Assembly (NCBI GenBank): GCA_007922305.1
Contig: ML677334.1
Location: 63,277,142-63,341,141, forward strand
Source of the DNA: Dermatemys mawii
Taxonomy: Eukaryota > Chordata > Testudines > Dermatemydidae
Direction: 5' to 3'
Length of the DNA: 64,000 nt
A model generated the notes under the pieces. That model did not search any database. It saw only the letters and a list, made by a program, of their open reading frames with translations, and was not told where the DNA came from. Positions within the stretch are counted from its first letter, which is position 1. The number at the start of each line of letters is the position of its first letter. Below are positions 33,521-44,622 of the stretch, one piece after another. The position numbers and the translations under genes are program-made.

Positions 33521-34251
33521 CACCATCTTTAAGAGGTGTTTTTGTTTCATTTTGGTTTAAAGAAATGAAACAACACTTTAATTTGGACTTGCAGCATAGT
33601 ATAAGTAGCACATTCTTCAATGTCACTGGCTTCTAAACCTTCTGTTTTCTGAAGCCTCCACAGCTGTTGCTGTCTATGCTGATTTAGCTGCAGTTTCTGT
33701 AAAAGCTCTTTTTTAAATATAGCAGAATGGGTCCAAAGACAGACAGCAAGAGTGATTGTGGCACAAAAGACTTCCATATGAGAAGATATTGAAAAGATTT
33801 GGGCTGTTTAGTTTTGTCTGTCCCCTACTGTTAGGAAAATATAACTCAGTATGGTCTCCAGCCCAGGAAATTATAAGGCATTGCTTTCTTTGAAGCCATC
33901 TATACAAAGTGGACATCTTAATCAATTTAATGCAACAGTTTTATGAGAACTGTTTTCTTTAAAAGAGCTATCAAAAAGGAGATAAATGCAAACTTACAGA
34001 AATAACAGCTTATTAAAGATATTGCAGCAGCACTAACTGATGCCCTTTGTTTTTCATATTTCTGTCCTGCATTTTTTATTTCAGGAGCACTAATTAAAAA
34101 CTCATTGTTTTAAGGGTTGAGTCTGAACTCGTGATCAAAGAACAATGTATAAGCATGGTTTTATACCCAACTCTTCCCCATTATCTTTTTTTTTTTTTAC
34201 ATTTCCCCCCTTATTCTCCTTCTCTTATTTCTTCTGTTATGCTGGGCTACA
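33521..34251. other. No recognisable gene
   Basis: Two short - strand ORFs (33547-33925) show no recognisable domain. A poly-T tract lies near 34187-34199. Confidence 0.4.
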
Positions 34252-34640
34252 ATTTCCAAAAGCATCTAAATCCCATTTTCAAAAGTGATTTAGGAGCCTA
34301 AATCCCATTGACTTTAAGTGAGACTCAGGGCAGGTCTACACTTAAAGCTGCAGCAGCACAGCAGCTCCACTGTAGCACTTTAATGACGATGCTACTACGC
34401 CAATGGGAGAGCTTCTCCTGTTGATATAGTTAATCCACCTCAGCAAGAGATGGTAGCTATGCTGATAGGAGAAACTCTTCCATTGGCATAGCTCTGTGTA
34501 CACCAGGAATCAGGTCAGTATAACTGCATCACTCAGTGGTGTGGATTTTTCACATCCCTGAGTAACTTAGTTATACTGATATAAGTCAGTAGTATAGAAC
34601 TGGCCTTAGGCTCCTAAGTGCTGACATTTTTTAAAATGAA
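34252..34640. repeat. Foldback repeat interrupted by a MITE
   Basis: The left half contains TTCAAAAGTGATTTAGGAGC and CCCATTGACTTTAAG (34279-34318). The right half resumes at 34606 with TTAGGCTCCTAAGTGC and an A-rich TTTTTTAAAATG. Together they make a palindromic repeat (AGGAGCCTAAA ... TTAGGCTCCT) broken by the element at 34328-34605. Confidence 0.55.
34328..34605. mobile_element. MITE, 278 bp, inserted in a foldback repeat
   Basis: The left end GGGCAGGTCTACACT (34328-34342) and right end AGTATAGAACTGGCC (34591-34605) are imperfect inverted repeats. Flanking triplets are TCA (34325-34327) and TTA (34606-34608), a TTA duplication with one change. Internal hairpin pieces (GGGAGAGCTTCTCC) match common tetrapod MITEs of this type. 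Confidence 0.7.
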
Positions 34641-35160
34641 GGTAAGCACTTCTGTAAAAACTTATCCATTGTCTCTACCTTTATTTATATATCACAAGAT
34701 AGCACAAAAACTTTTTGACTCCACGTCATCATTATTTACTCCATTTTCTACAGCAGATTTAATATTTGACACCAGAATTCTATGATCTTTACTAGTTTGT
34801 AGTTTGCAACAAAGAGTATTGACCATGTAATAAGACACACATGAATCTTTAGTTCAGAAATAAAAACTGCTTTGACATTTGAACAGTACAGAGAAATTTG
34901 AGTCCATTCAGAATTTTTGGGGGCCCTCTATGAAGAATCCCCAGTTGCTTAAGCAGAGCCCACGCAGATAAATAGATAGCCAAAACTGCCCCTAAGAAAG
35001 GTCATAATGGGAAGATCGATTGAAATCTCATTTAACATCTTAAAAACAAAACACAGACTTTATATTTCACAAGACTGGGAATTTCTCCTTTAATGACGGA
35101 AGGTCTCTCTGCTATAATATAAACTTTTCAAACCACTTTTGAATAAACAATATCGTATAG
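34641..35160. other. No recognisable gene
   Basis: AT-rich unassigned sequence. Confidence 0.4.
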
Positions 35161-35425
35161 AGTTTGATCCAATGCCCATTTCAATTGGAACTGAATCAGG
35201 CCTTTGCTGAATTTCATAAGCTGTACACAGCTTACAATTTAAACACCAGCTAGTATCTAAGAGACTTTTTTTTTCAACTAATAAATTCTTATATGGACAG
35301 GAGTATATTTTTTCACCAAGTGTTTCTGACTACAAGAGACCAATTCCACATTTACATGGAGAACTTTATACTCGTGTAACTCCACGCATTTTGATGGAGT
35401 ACTCCTATTTGCACTGATATAAGTG
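35161..35425. repeat. Two short foldback-type repeats
   Basis: TTTGATCCAATGCCCATTTC with AACTGAATCAGGCC (about 35163-35203), and TGTAACTCCACGCATTTTGA with TGGAGTACTCC and TGCACTGATATAAGTGGG (about 35375-35428), are both diverged copies of palindromic repeats centred on CCATTGACTTCAATGG-like cores. Confidence 0.45.
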
Positions 35426-35751
35426 GGGAAAGAAAGAGACCTATTATGCAGACTGAAGCTAACTTGTATATGAAAATATTAGATTGGAAAGGTCAAACAG
35501 CTAAGTATAATTAAATAATGACAGTGTGGTATGTTCTGAAGTCTAATTTGTTTCTGCATCAGTTGCTTCATTTACAAATAAATCTAGTAAATGGTCTGTG
35601 AAACTATAATCCACATATATCCCCTTTATGTTACGTTACTCAGGTTAGGGTTACAGTTGTGTGAGAGTCTGTGAATGACAGATAATAATGAAGGAATTGT
35701 TGCTCTAATAAATATTAATTTCAGTCAAAACAAATGTATTAAATAACTAAA

Positions 35752-35862
35752 AGCAGAGGTGAAAGTAAACCATCTTCCCCATACGGCATATCGACAAGAG
35801 TCAGTGCACTGTACTGGGGCAACCCGGCTTCCCCAGGTGGCAATATAAAGGGCCTGGGTCTC
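35752..35862. repeat. Interspersed repeat fragment
   Basis: AGCAGAGGTGAAAGTAAACC, then CAAGAGTCAGTGCACTGTAC and a GGCTTCCCCAGG stretch. I recognise this as a turtle interspersed repeat but cannot assign its class. It lies directly 5' of an LTR-like unit. Confidence 0.4.
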
Positions 35863-35864
35863 TG

Positions 35865-36545
35865 TAGCAGAGCAGCGCTCACCCTGCAGCACCTCCTGCT
35901 GGTCATCCAGGGAATTCGCTCTTTCCAGCATTCGGAGTGCCCCCTGCAGGCTGAAGTCCCGTTTGCCATTGGTCCCATGTCCCTCCCTGGACCCTGGTGC
36001 CCTTTGCCTGGGGTGCTGCCCCGCAAAGTATCCCCACAGTCTCAGGGTCTCCCCTCCCTGGGGAACCCACACCCCCTTTTCCCGCCTTGCCTCAGTCTAG
36101 GCAACTGCCAGTCACCACTTATCCCCATTCGCTGGGGCAGACTGCAGTATAATTGCCACTCATCACCAGCAAGGAGTGTTGGCCTGCTGCCTCTGTAGCC
36201 ATGGGCTGCCCCCTGCAACTCCAGTACCCTTTGCTGGGCCATCCCCTAGGCCCTGCAGCCTGGGGGCTTCCATGCCAGAGCTCCCTCAGCACCTTTTGCC
36301 TTGCCCCAGCCCTGCTCCTCTCTAGGTACCTTGTCAGGCTCCCCAGCAGCCAGGCCTGTTTACCTCTACAGACAGAGGAGACACTCTCTTACTCTGCACC
36401 AAACTCTGGGCCTTCTTATCAGGGCCAGCTGGGTCCTTATTGACCCAGCCACAGCTGTGGCTGCTCCACCGCAGCTGCTTTCACTTGCAGCCCGCTGCTG
36501 GGCTGTTTTAACCCTTTTCCTTTGGAGCGGGGTAGCTCCAAGATG
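35865..36545 (+). mobile_element. LTR-like GC-rich element
   Basis: A 680-bp GC-rich unit in AT-rich surroundings. It runs from GTAGCAGAGCAGCGCTCACC to GGAGCGGGGTAGCTCCAAG. It has the general look of a turtle LTR (CTGCTGGTCATCCAGGGAAT near the start; TGTTTTAACCC near the end). Ends and duplication are not resolved. The many ORFs on both strands here result from high GC. Confidence 0.5.
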
Positions 36546-36983
36546 GAGCTTGTTCATCTGAAGTACAGAAAAGTCAACATATTGGCAGTAATCCTTGATC
36601 TTCAATGATATTCTAAGAGGCATTGGCCTGTGAAATACCTATTCAGCTGTACAAAAGTAATTGCTACTGGAATGATTAAAAATGTAGTCTTGTTTTTTTT
36701 CCACTTGTTCACTGATCATATTTGAATTAAACTGAAATTTTAATTAAAAATTGCATCAATATTTTACTGATATTGCAGAAATGAATGACATAAATAAATA
36801 GGGTTTTTTCAGTATGCGTGTTAAATAGACTCTAGAATTGGTGTTGTCTTTCTCTTACTTATGAATATAAAATTATTGTGCAAGAAGTCTGATTGAATAG
36901 ATGCCAGCCAGGTCTTGATTTTCAATGAACGTGTTAATCTCATGTCACATTAAACATAGCAGGTTTTGTATTTCTCTAATCCA
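36546..36983. other. No recognisable gene
   Basis: AT-rich unassigned sequence. Confidence 0.4.
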
Positions 36984-37165
36984 TCAGTTCTTAAAGCATG
37001 GGACCCAATCCAAAAGTGGGTTGCAACTGCATTTTGATGGGGTCGTCAGGGCAGAAAGCCCCAGCCGGCAGCTACATGGACAGCGGTGGGACTCAGCCCT
37101 CACCTCTAAGGTGGCAGTTGGGTGCTGAAGACCAAGCCTGGAGCTTTGTGGGAGGCAGTGGAGCT
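36984..37165. mobile_element. hAT-like MITE left part
   Basis: CAGTTCTTAAAGCATGGGAC and AAAGTGGGTTGCAACTGC resemble the left end of common hAT MITEs (CAGTGGTTCTCAAAC..., AAGTGGGTCGCAACC). A GC-rich interior follows and breaks off at a CR1 copy. No right end was seen. Confidence 0.4.
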
Positions 37166-37169
37166 GAAG

Positions 37170-38310
37170 AACAGGCTAATGATCCAGTGATCCATCCCCT
37201 GTCATTCAGTCCCAGCATCTGGCCATCAAAGGTTTAAGGACACTCAGAGCATGGGGTTGCATCCCTGACCATCTTGGCCAATAGCTATTGATGGACCTAT
37301 CCTCCATGAACACAGCTAATGCTTTTTTGAACCCCCTTATTATTTTGGCCTTCTCAACAGCCGCTGGCAATAGGTTCTACAGGTTGACTTTTAATCTCTC
37401 CTCATATGGAAGCTATTCCATACCATTAAACATTTGTTGCCCAGCTCTGTACCTTTCCCAGTTCTACAACATCTTTTTTGAGATGAGGTGACCAGAACTG
37501 CACAGTGTGCAGTCCATGGTGTGGTTGTGCCATGGATTAATATAGTGGCATTATAGTATTTTCTGTCTGTCTTATCCCTTTCTTAATGGTTCCTAACATT
37601 GTTAGCTTTCCTGACTGCCGTTGCACATTGAGTGGATGTTTTCAGAGAATTATCCACAGTGAATCCAAGATTTTTCTTGAGTGGTTGTAAGGATGCGCAA
37701 GACATTGTGACGGTAGACTGCTAGGGGCGCTCTCATCCTCGACTCCAGGAAAGGAAGGGGTGCTCACCCCCCCACTACTCCAGAGGTGTGTGTATGTGCT
37801 CATTTTTCCCCCCAGCTCCTGGGAAGGAAAGGGTACTTTCGGTCACTGTTATCAGTCTTTGCCCTGTTATCGCATACTTCCCATGTCGGAGTACATGGCT
37901 CTCACAGTTTGCTTGCCTTGAAATGAAACACCTGTTTGCATACAAGACAGAAACAAGGTATTAGTTATTCATGAGGTATGCATGAGATGCACATGTTCCT
38001 GTTATTTCTCTGCCTGTGTGCCCATGCGCAGTGGGCTTCTTCCCCTGGCATTGCTCCGATGCACCGGGTCCCCGTTTAGTGACAGCAGTGAGCGGAGCCC
38101 CTGCTGCAGGTGTGTCACTTTGCCTTCAATAAACTCACCACCTCTATTCAACAGCTGTTTGTGTGCCTCGTTCCTACGGGACAGAAAAGTACCCTGCAAC
38201 AGTGGTACCAGCTAATTTAGACCCCCATCATTTTGTATGTATAGTTGGGATGTTTTCCAACGTGCATTACTTTCCGTTTATCAACACTGAATTTCATCTG
38301 CCATTTTGTT
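37170..38310 (-). mobile_element. CR1 LINE copy split by a solo LTR
   Basis: On - this is a CR1 3' half. Its 3' part (37170-37685) includes ATTCAGTCCCAGCATCTGGC (+ strand), and its upstream part (38202-38310) includes TTGATAAACGGAAAGTAATG on -. The two join in the expected order once the LTR at 37686-38201 and one GTGGT copy are removed. It has no intact frame. Confidence 0.8.
37686..38201 (+). mobile_element. Solo LTR, 516 bp, 5-bp duplication
   Basis: It starts TGTAAGGATGCGC and ends ACCCTGCAACA. GTGGT is repeated exactly at 37681-37685 and 38202-38206. A polyadenylation signal AATAAACTC lies near 38128-38136. It interrupts a CR1 copy whose sequence resumes directly after the duplication, which confirms the boundaries independently. 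No internal retroviral sequence is present. Confidence 0.85.
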
Positions 38311-38324
38311 GTTGTCATAAGTGT

Positions 38325-38640
38325 GAAGTAGCCTAGAATTAGTGTTTACCTGTAAGGGGTTAAGCTAAAGGTAACCTGAGAAGTGGACAACTGACCAATG
38401 AGAAATTCCTCAGGAGACAAAGGATTTTGAGTTTCAGTTTCTCTCTGGGTCTCTCTCTGTTCACCTCGGCTATGGGATGAACACAGCTATGTCTTTCACT
38501 GTAACTATAAGATTCTATCAAGTACTGTAGTCAGTAAGTTTACCTTCTTTTTATCACTTGGAGGGTTCTCAGTGGTGAGTGTTGGCTGGGTGCTTCTTGA
38601 TATTGTAAGAGTTTAACTGGAGCAGATTTGCAAAATAAAA
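38325..38640 (+). mobile_element. LTR-like fragment
   Basis: TTACCTGTAAGGGGTTAAGC and TTTCTCTCTGGGTCTCTCTC, with a downstream AATAAAATTAAAAAAGC, match the look of a turtle LTR repeat. No clean ends were found. Confidence 0.4.
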
Positions 38641-39534
38641 TTAAAAAAGCTTCAATGATGTAAGCATGTCTGTGTGTTGGATCAGTGGGAACTAGAGGCC
38701 CTTGTAGCATATAGCTTAATTGTGGGTGGGTGGAGAGAGAAATTATGTACTAAGGAAAATTTGACTTGTTGCAAGCTTTGCTTCACTGTAATTATGTTAT
38801 TCTGTCATCAGATAATTTGGAGATAAAATTACTGCAATCAACTGCAGTTCCTGTTTTCTGTGAAAAGAGTAGACTAGAGTTTTGAAAACATTTGTAAAGA
38901 CAGTTAGGTTGCACCTTCATTTTTTTGGTGGTTCTTATTTTTCAGTCTTTTGTATTTCTCTAAGTTCAGTTATTGTTACCTTAATGCATTGTCCTCTGAT
39001 TGTACAGCCCTTTGTCACGTACTATTTGTTATTAAACAAGCAGGGCTTCTGAAATTAACAGAAGTGCAATTTTGTGAAAATATTACTATTGAAAAGTGCA
39101 ATAGGCATTGGCTTCCCACAAGAGCAATGAGTGGTGACAAAAAATGATGATTTTAGGTCTGATGCTTATGATATTTATAATTATTTTCCAATGAGAAGAG
39201 ATAATGCACAAATTCAAAGAGACTTCAACTTGTGTTTCTTAAAAATAAAAAATAAAAACATAGGAATAATACAGGCTTCTAGGTGCACAATAAATAAATA
39301 TAAGTTGATTACATTTTATTCACTGGTTCTTTGAAACAAATGAATCTGGGATATAAATATAAATTAGTTACTGTATATACATAAAAGTGGCTATTGTAGA
39401 CACTGGATTTTCTCATGTAATTGGAACAGTAGAAAACAATGGGGACACAGGGATTGTTCCATCCTAGTAATGTGCATCAAGAGGGAGAGTAAAGGTTCAT
39501 ATCCCCCTTCCATGGACATAGGCACGCAGAGATT
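38641..39534. other. No recognisable gene
   Basis: AT-rich unassigned sequence. Confidence 0.4.
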
Positions 39535-39615
39535 ATACTAGTGAGCACTTAAACATGAGTAATCTCATTGGCTTCAGTGCTCAGCAATATGAATAAGGAT
39601 TGCACAATCCAGCTC
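39535..39615. repeat. Foldback repeat fragment
   Basis: GAGCACTTAAACATGAGTAA, CTCATTGGCTTCAGTG and GGATTGCACAATCCAGC form a diverged copy of the CACTTA...ATGAGTA...CCATTGACTTCAATGG palindromic family. Confidence 0.45.
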
Positions 39616-40689
39616 AGAAGGAGTACAATGTATCTTTGAAAGAGACACTGCTGAGAGTCCATCTCTCGGGGAGTTCCTGCTGGGTGTATGTGGTGCAGGA
39701 CGATGTATCACTGCTATTATGTGGAAACATGGGTAAAGTAATTGGATACCTATTCCTAGCAAAATGAGACAGACCTACATGAAAACAAAGGATAATGGGA
39801 GTTTTGCCATTGGCTTCCATGCAGCCAGGATTTCACACAAGGTTCCCACAGTGTCAACACATCTTTCTACAAATGAAATGAACATACGCCTCTCATGTGA
39901 CCTGGCCATTCTAGCAGTAACTACAGCAAGCAGGGCTGTTAAAAAGCTGAAAGTGCAATTTATTTTAAGATGGATGACTCTTTCAGAGCTCCGGGGATGG
40001 TTAAGGTAACTCACTTCATCAAGCCATACACACTATAAATGGCCAAACTGAAAGGCCTTTATTACCTCATTGTGCTAAAAAGAATCCTGTTTTATTCCAT
40101 GTATAAAACGTATTGCTTTGATGCTGTCGCCATTCCTCACATGGACTACTGTATAATTTACAATAAATGTCATCCCATTAACATTGTAGCTACTCCCTGC
40201 ATAGTAAGGTATTACCCAGCCTGAGTAAGAGTCCTTAGCATGCAGATGCACTCCTGTTTCCTGTTAACGCTGCTGAATTATACATGAAACTACAAAGCAG
40301 ATAATTAATATAGTTTTTTTAAAAGGGGGTTTTGCATCCTCCTGGATGTAGCATGGGAAAAGGAGAGTAGTAAAATAATGTTTATGGCCTTAACCTGCTG
40401 GAGTGATTTTTTTTGTATAGAAACAGAGGAGGAATAGCCTAATTATTTGGATGCTGTGGGATCTGTCACACTCAGTTCTCAGGAGAATGAAGAAGTGGGG
40501 TGGGTGATTAGAGAACTGGCCATTTCTTGCTTTAGAAAAACAAATTTGAGGAAGAAAATAGGTCCAGTAGCTCTAGCCTAGGAGTCTAGAAACCTGGGTT
40601 CAAACCTTTGTTCTGGAACAAGCTTCCTGACTTGATCATAGTTTACAAGCCCCCATGTAGGAAAGACAGTTCCCTAGTCTAGCAGAAAA
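39616..40689. other. No recognisable gene
   Basis: Unassigned sequence. Overlapping + and - ORFs at 39574-40014 show no recognisable domain. Confidence 0.4.
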
Positions 40690-40985
40690 TAGCATCAAAT
40701 CTAATGGCTGGAAATCAAAGCTAATCAAATTCAGACTTGAAATAAGGCACAAACTTTTAACAATGAAGGTAAACCACTGAAACAACTTTCCCAGGGTGCC
40801 TTCTCCATCACCTGCAGTCTTTAAATCAACACTAGATCTCTTTCAAACAAGTTGTTATAACTCATACAGAATAGAGTACTTGATGGAGGATTACTGGTTG
40901 AGGTTCTTTGGCCTGTGTTATGCAAGAGATCCAACTAGATGATCATAATGGTCCCCTCTGGCCTTAAAAAGCTATTATCTTTGTA
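40690..40985 (+). mobile_element. CR1-type LINE 3' end
   Basis: AAATCAAAGCTAATCAAATT begins a diverged 3' portion. AACTAGATGATCATAATGG and TCCCCTCTGGCCTTAAAAAG close it near 40975. This ending is the CR1 tail that the cryptodiran SINE shares. Confidence 0.7.
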
Positions 40986-41440
40986 GTTATGGTCAAACTT
41001 CAAAGAGGGTCAGAGGTTTTGTTTGGACAAACAGTCAAAGTTCTGGGTACTCATACGAAATACCCAAATTGCTGGAGTTTGCAAAAATGGCTTGAAAATT
41101 TTGCAAAATTTGTCACTCTCATGAGATTTCCAGTGCTTCCAGCTTCTTTCAGGATGGATATATTAAAATAAAAGCATCCTGGGGCACTTTCACTATCAAA
41201 TGTGGAGTGCAGACGCTGACAAAAAATTAAAGTCGTGTGTGCAAGCCAGCTATCCATACTTTCATATTAAATAAAAAGTTAATTTATAGTTTGTTTTGAA
41301 TTCAAATTTAAGGATTAGTTCATATTACCCTTTTAATCCATTTGGTTAGCCAATATTCAAGGCCTTGCAGGTTGTTTCAGTCACAAGGAGAAGTTGGAGG
41401 CAGGAGTTTATTTGCTACAATCCTAACCCTACCCCTAACC
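40986..41440. other. No recognisable gene
   Basis: Unassigned AT-rich sequence. Confidence 0.4.
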
Positions 41441-41443
41441 TAA

Positions 41444-41684
41444 GGGTATGTCTATACTACTTGTTGGATCGGCAGGTAGTGTTTGATGTATTGGGGATCG
41501 ATGCCTGTATTCCCCTCAGCAGGAAGAGTAAGCAGAGTCGATGAGGGAGCCGCTGTCGTTGACTCGCCACCGTGAGGACAGCCAGGTAAGTAGAACTAAG
41601 ATACTTCGACTTCAGCTATGCGAGTAGCTGAAGTTGCATATCTTAGTTCGAACCTTCCCCCACCCCGCTAGTGTAGCCCAGCCC
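41444..41684. mobile_element. MITE, 241 bp, TAA duplication, with a strong internal hairpin
   Basis: The left end GGGTATGTCTATACTA and right end TAGTGTAGCCCAGCCC are imperfect inverted repeats flanked by TAA at 41441-41443 and 41685-41687, as in PIF/Harbinger-type MITEs. A hairpin at 41594-41647 pairs AACTAAGATACTTCGACTTC with its near-complement around a TATGCGAGTA loop. Confidence 0.75.
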
Positions 41685-41819
41685 TAACAAGAGACAATTT
41701 CCTTGTTTAGTATTCTGAGCCTCTTTTTCCAGGCAGATCTCTACCCAAAAAGCCCTTTCATCTCTCTCATGGTCATGTTACAATTGCTTCTTTGGTCATC
41801 CTTGTGTAATGCCCAGTGG

Positions 41820-42270
41820 CTGAGGGGGGAGTTGGAGGCAATCCAGAGCAGTAGTGAAGTGTGTGCAAGTGGTCAGCCCATACCAGTGACAGTCCAGGGT
41901 AATGGTCACAGTTATTAGAGGGATCAGTAGCCAGAAGAGCCAATCCAATGAGTCAAATCAGGTCAAGAAGGCAAGGTCAAGCGAGGCAGCAAGGCAGGAT
42001 CAGGTAAGGAGGAGTCAGGCAAGGAAGTTTGAGTCACAGACCATTACTTTCTGCTCAGATGGCTTCCTCTTCCTGTTGAGGCTTTTATATAGTCCAAGTA
42101 CTCAAAGAGAGTCCTTCTTGTCTATCCAGTCATATGCCTAGGATGTGGCCTGTTGGTCTTTAACAATAGGCGGCTGACCATGGGCAGCAGTTCATGGCAC
42201 AGGACGTAAGGGTGGTGCCTGTTGACCTGGGTTCATTACCATAGTCCCGACTATCTGCTTCTGTGACATT
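41820..42270 (+). mobile_element. LTR-like fragment
   Basis: Short direct repeats of the AGGTCA/GGCAAGG kind (TCAGGTCAAGAAGGCAAGG, 41957-41975; GGCAGCAAGGCAGGATCAGG) precede a TATA-like CTTTTATATAGTCC (42080s). The unit seems to end CTTCTGTGACA near 42268. The layout resembles turtle LTRs; the limits are uncertain. Confidence 0.45.
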
Positions 42271-42811
42271 TTTATGCCTTCTGTCTCTCATACACTTAGT
42301 TCCATCAAATAATATCCACCCTTCAGCAAAACCCCTCTGCCCACATCGCTCAGGTTCTGATCAGCCTTGCATGTGGTTGGCATTTTGGGTGGTGGCTCCT
42401 ATTGTTTCAGCTATCTTACTCCAAAATGAGCTTAATTGCTTCTTTGTCCACTAGCTTCAATAAGATTCTACCCAACCCCAGCATAGTAATATTTTGTATC
42501 TATTGGTTCACCCATCCATAGTAGTCAATAAAGGTGTGGTTTTTTAAACTTTGGAATGAATTGACACTTCCAACATTTAAAATGCAACTGAGCTATTTGA
42601 AACTGGCCCTCTTGCAATGCCTTCTACCAGAGAACAGAACACCTTTGGTTATTGGGTTTTTTTAAATGTTTTATTTTTTTTGTTCTGCAGAGCACAAACC
42701 GTGGCATACAGTAAGCAACCCAGGGGATCAAACAAGATAAAATGGAAGCAATCATTCTGGATGTTGTGCATTTTAGTAGAATCAATACTTTAAAATAACC
42801 TTTTATTTTAA
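42271..42811. other. No recognisable gene
   Basis: Unassigned sequence. Confidence 0.4.
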
Positions 42812-42815
42812 TGCA

Positions 42816-43431
42816 TGTGACAAATTTGCCTGCACTATTATGATGGGTCCCGTGCTTTCTCTTCTTGTAGGGGGGTTCAGGGCACCATTTCTTGCCCCTG
42901 AGCAGGCTATTAACTGCCTCACTAGTATCCTAGAGTAGGGAGTGGAGAGGGAGGGACCCGGGCCCACCCTCTACTCCGAGTCCCAGCCCAGGGGCCCTGA
43001 GAATAGCAGTAAACTACATGAACTAGCTATTCCTTCCCTGGGCTACTTCCCTCTCCTACCCTTCAGCTTGTGGGGCCTCCTGCCCTCTCTCTGCACAAGC
43101 CAGGTGTCCTGTTACCTACGGTCTGGGTCTTCTTAGCTCACTGCAACACTTCTTCAAACTCTCCTCTGCTTTCTTCCAAACTGCTCTCTGCTCCAACTCC
43201 TCCAAACCGCTCTCTGTTCCAACTCCTCCAAACTGCTCCAACTCCTTTCAACTGACTGACTGAAGCAGGGGATTATCATCATGTGCTTGGCTTCAGTTAC
43301 TCTAATTTGCTTCGGGTGCCTTAATTGGCTCCAGGTGCTCCAACCAACTTCTAGTAAACTTGCTTCTCTCTACAGGGAATAAGGCTTCCCTCTAACACTG
43401 TCCTACTGCCCTCTGGCCATGCTGTATCACA
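42816..43431 (+). mobile_element. Solo LTR (6-kb family), TGCA duplication
   Basis: 616 bp from TGTGACAAATTTGCC to GCTGTATCACA, with a perfect 4-bp duplication TGCA at 42812-42815 and 43432-43435. It shares GGCCCACCCTCTACTCCGA and CCCAGCCCAGGGGCCCTGAG with the LTRs at 6.1 and 47.4 kb. It has its own duplication on both sides, so it is a solo LTR and not half of a provirus with the copy at 47.4 kb. Confidence 0.85.
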
Positions 43432-43435
43432 TGCA

Positions 43436-44394
43436 GTATAAGCAAAATGAAAAATAAATGTACATTTTAGTTCATGGAATTCTATTGGAATCCCCAATGC
43501 TAGTTTAAATGCCACATATAAAATAAGATGCTTCTGAAAAAAAATCAAGCTAATGTTTTCATGTTGCTTCGTGTAATTTTAAGTGGAATAAATTTCATGC
43601 AACACATGTGGCTGATTTTAACATATTCCTGAATGGAAACTGAATGACAGTTTGTGTCTTGATAACCTTTTCCCCAATGAATGGTCCCAATAAGGTGCAA
43701 ATTCCTTCACAGTATTTCATTCTGCCTAACAGCAGAAAGACTTTTATGAATGACTTTGATTTTCCCTGATATACATCAAATTGGAACATGATGTAAGGGA
43801 GTGAGTAAGAGGAGGAGAGGAGAGGTGTAGTAGGGCTATTGGGATGTGGGGGGGGGGGTGAGTAGTTGGTTGGGGATCTTGCAAATGCAGGCAGTGATGC
43901 TAGCCTGAGCATCAGGAGGAGGCAATGCCAGCCCAACAGTGTGGGCTGTGGAGTGCCAGGAGCCAGTGATCAAGAATCTTGTCACATCCACAGGAGAGAA
44001 AAGAAGGGAGACTAGACTAGCGTGATTCTGTGCTTACTATTCCTAAATAGTTGCCTTGAAGGCTAGACTCCTCACACGTGTGAAGTTATTCTCACATAAG
44101 ATTCAAGGCTTAGACCTGTTGTATCTGTTTCCTTTATTGACTTAATCACATATGAAATTCATTTCAGTTCATGTAAAGTTGCAGGACTGGAACTTTTCTT
44201 TCAAACCAATGACACTCGTTGTGAAGACTATATGATGTTGAAACACGGAGCAGGCAGACTGTAAGGATATGTATCAAGTTGCTAGGATTAGACAAAGTGG
44301 CCATGCAAATGAAATTTGAGCATGGGAGTGACTGTGTTAAGCCTTTGAGCATACTTAGTTTGAACGAGGTCTTTCCAGAAGCCTAATCAGAATA
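43436..44394. other. No recognisable gene; purine and G-rich patch
   Basis: It contains an AGAGGAGGAGAGGAGAGG stretch and a G11 run near 43848-43858. The - strand 113-codon ORF (43595-43936) is antisense to this purine tract and not a recognisable protein. Confidence 0.45.
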
Positions 44395-44585
44395 AGACTG
44401 AGTTGGAAACATTTAGTGAAACTGAAAGGTAGCCAATTTAAAACTGATAGGAGGAAATATTTCCCACAGTGAACATTTAGTTTGTGGACTCACTGTCATA
44501 AGGTATCATTGAGGCCAAGAGCTTAGTAGGGTTCCAGAAATGGCTGGAGATTTATATGGATAATAAGACCATCCAGAGCTGTAAT
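44395..44585 (+). mobile_element. Old CR1/L3-like 3' fragment
   Basis: AGGAGGAAATATTTCCCACA, TTTGTGGACTCACTGTCATA and AGAAATGGCTGGAGATTTAT match the 3' coding end of CR1-type LINEs in + orientation. It is heavily diverged. Confidence 0.6.
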
Positions 44586-44588
44586 AGT

Positions 44589-44622
44589 AATATATAGATA
44601 GATATAGATAGATATGTATATA
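44589..44622. repeat. (GATA/TA)n microsatellite
   Basis: ATATATAGATAGATATAGAT followed by AGATATGTATATATA. Confidence 0.85.
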
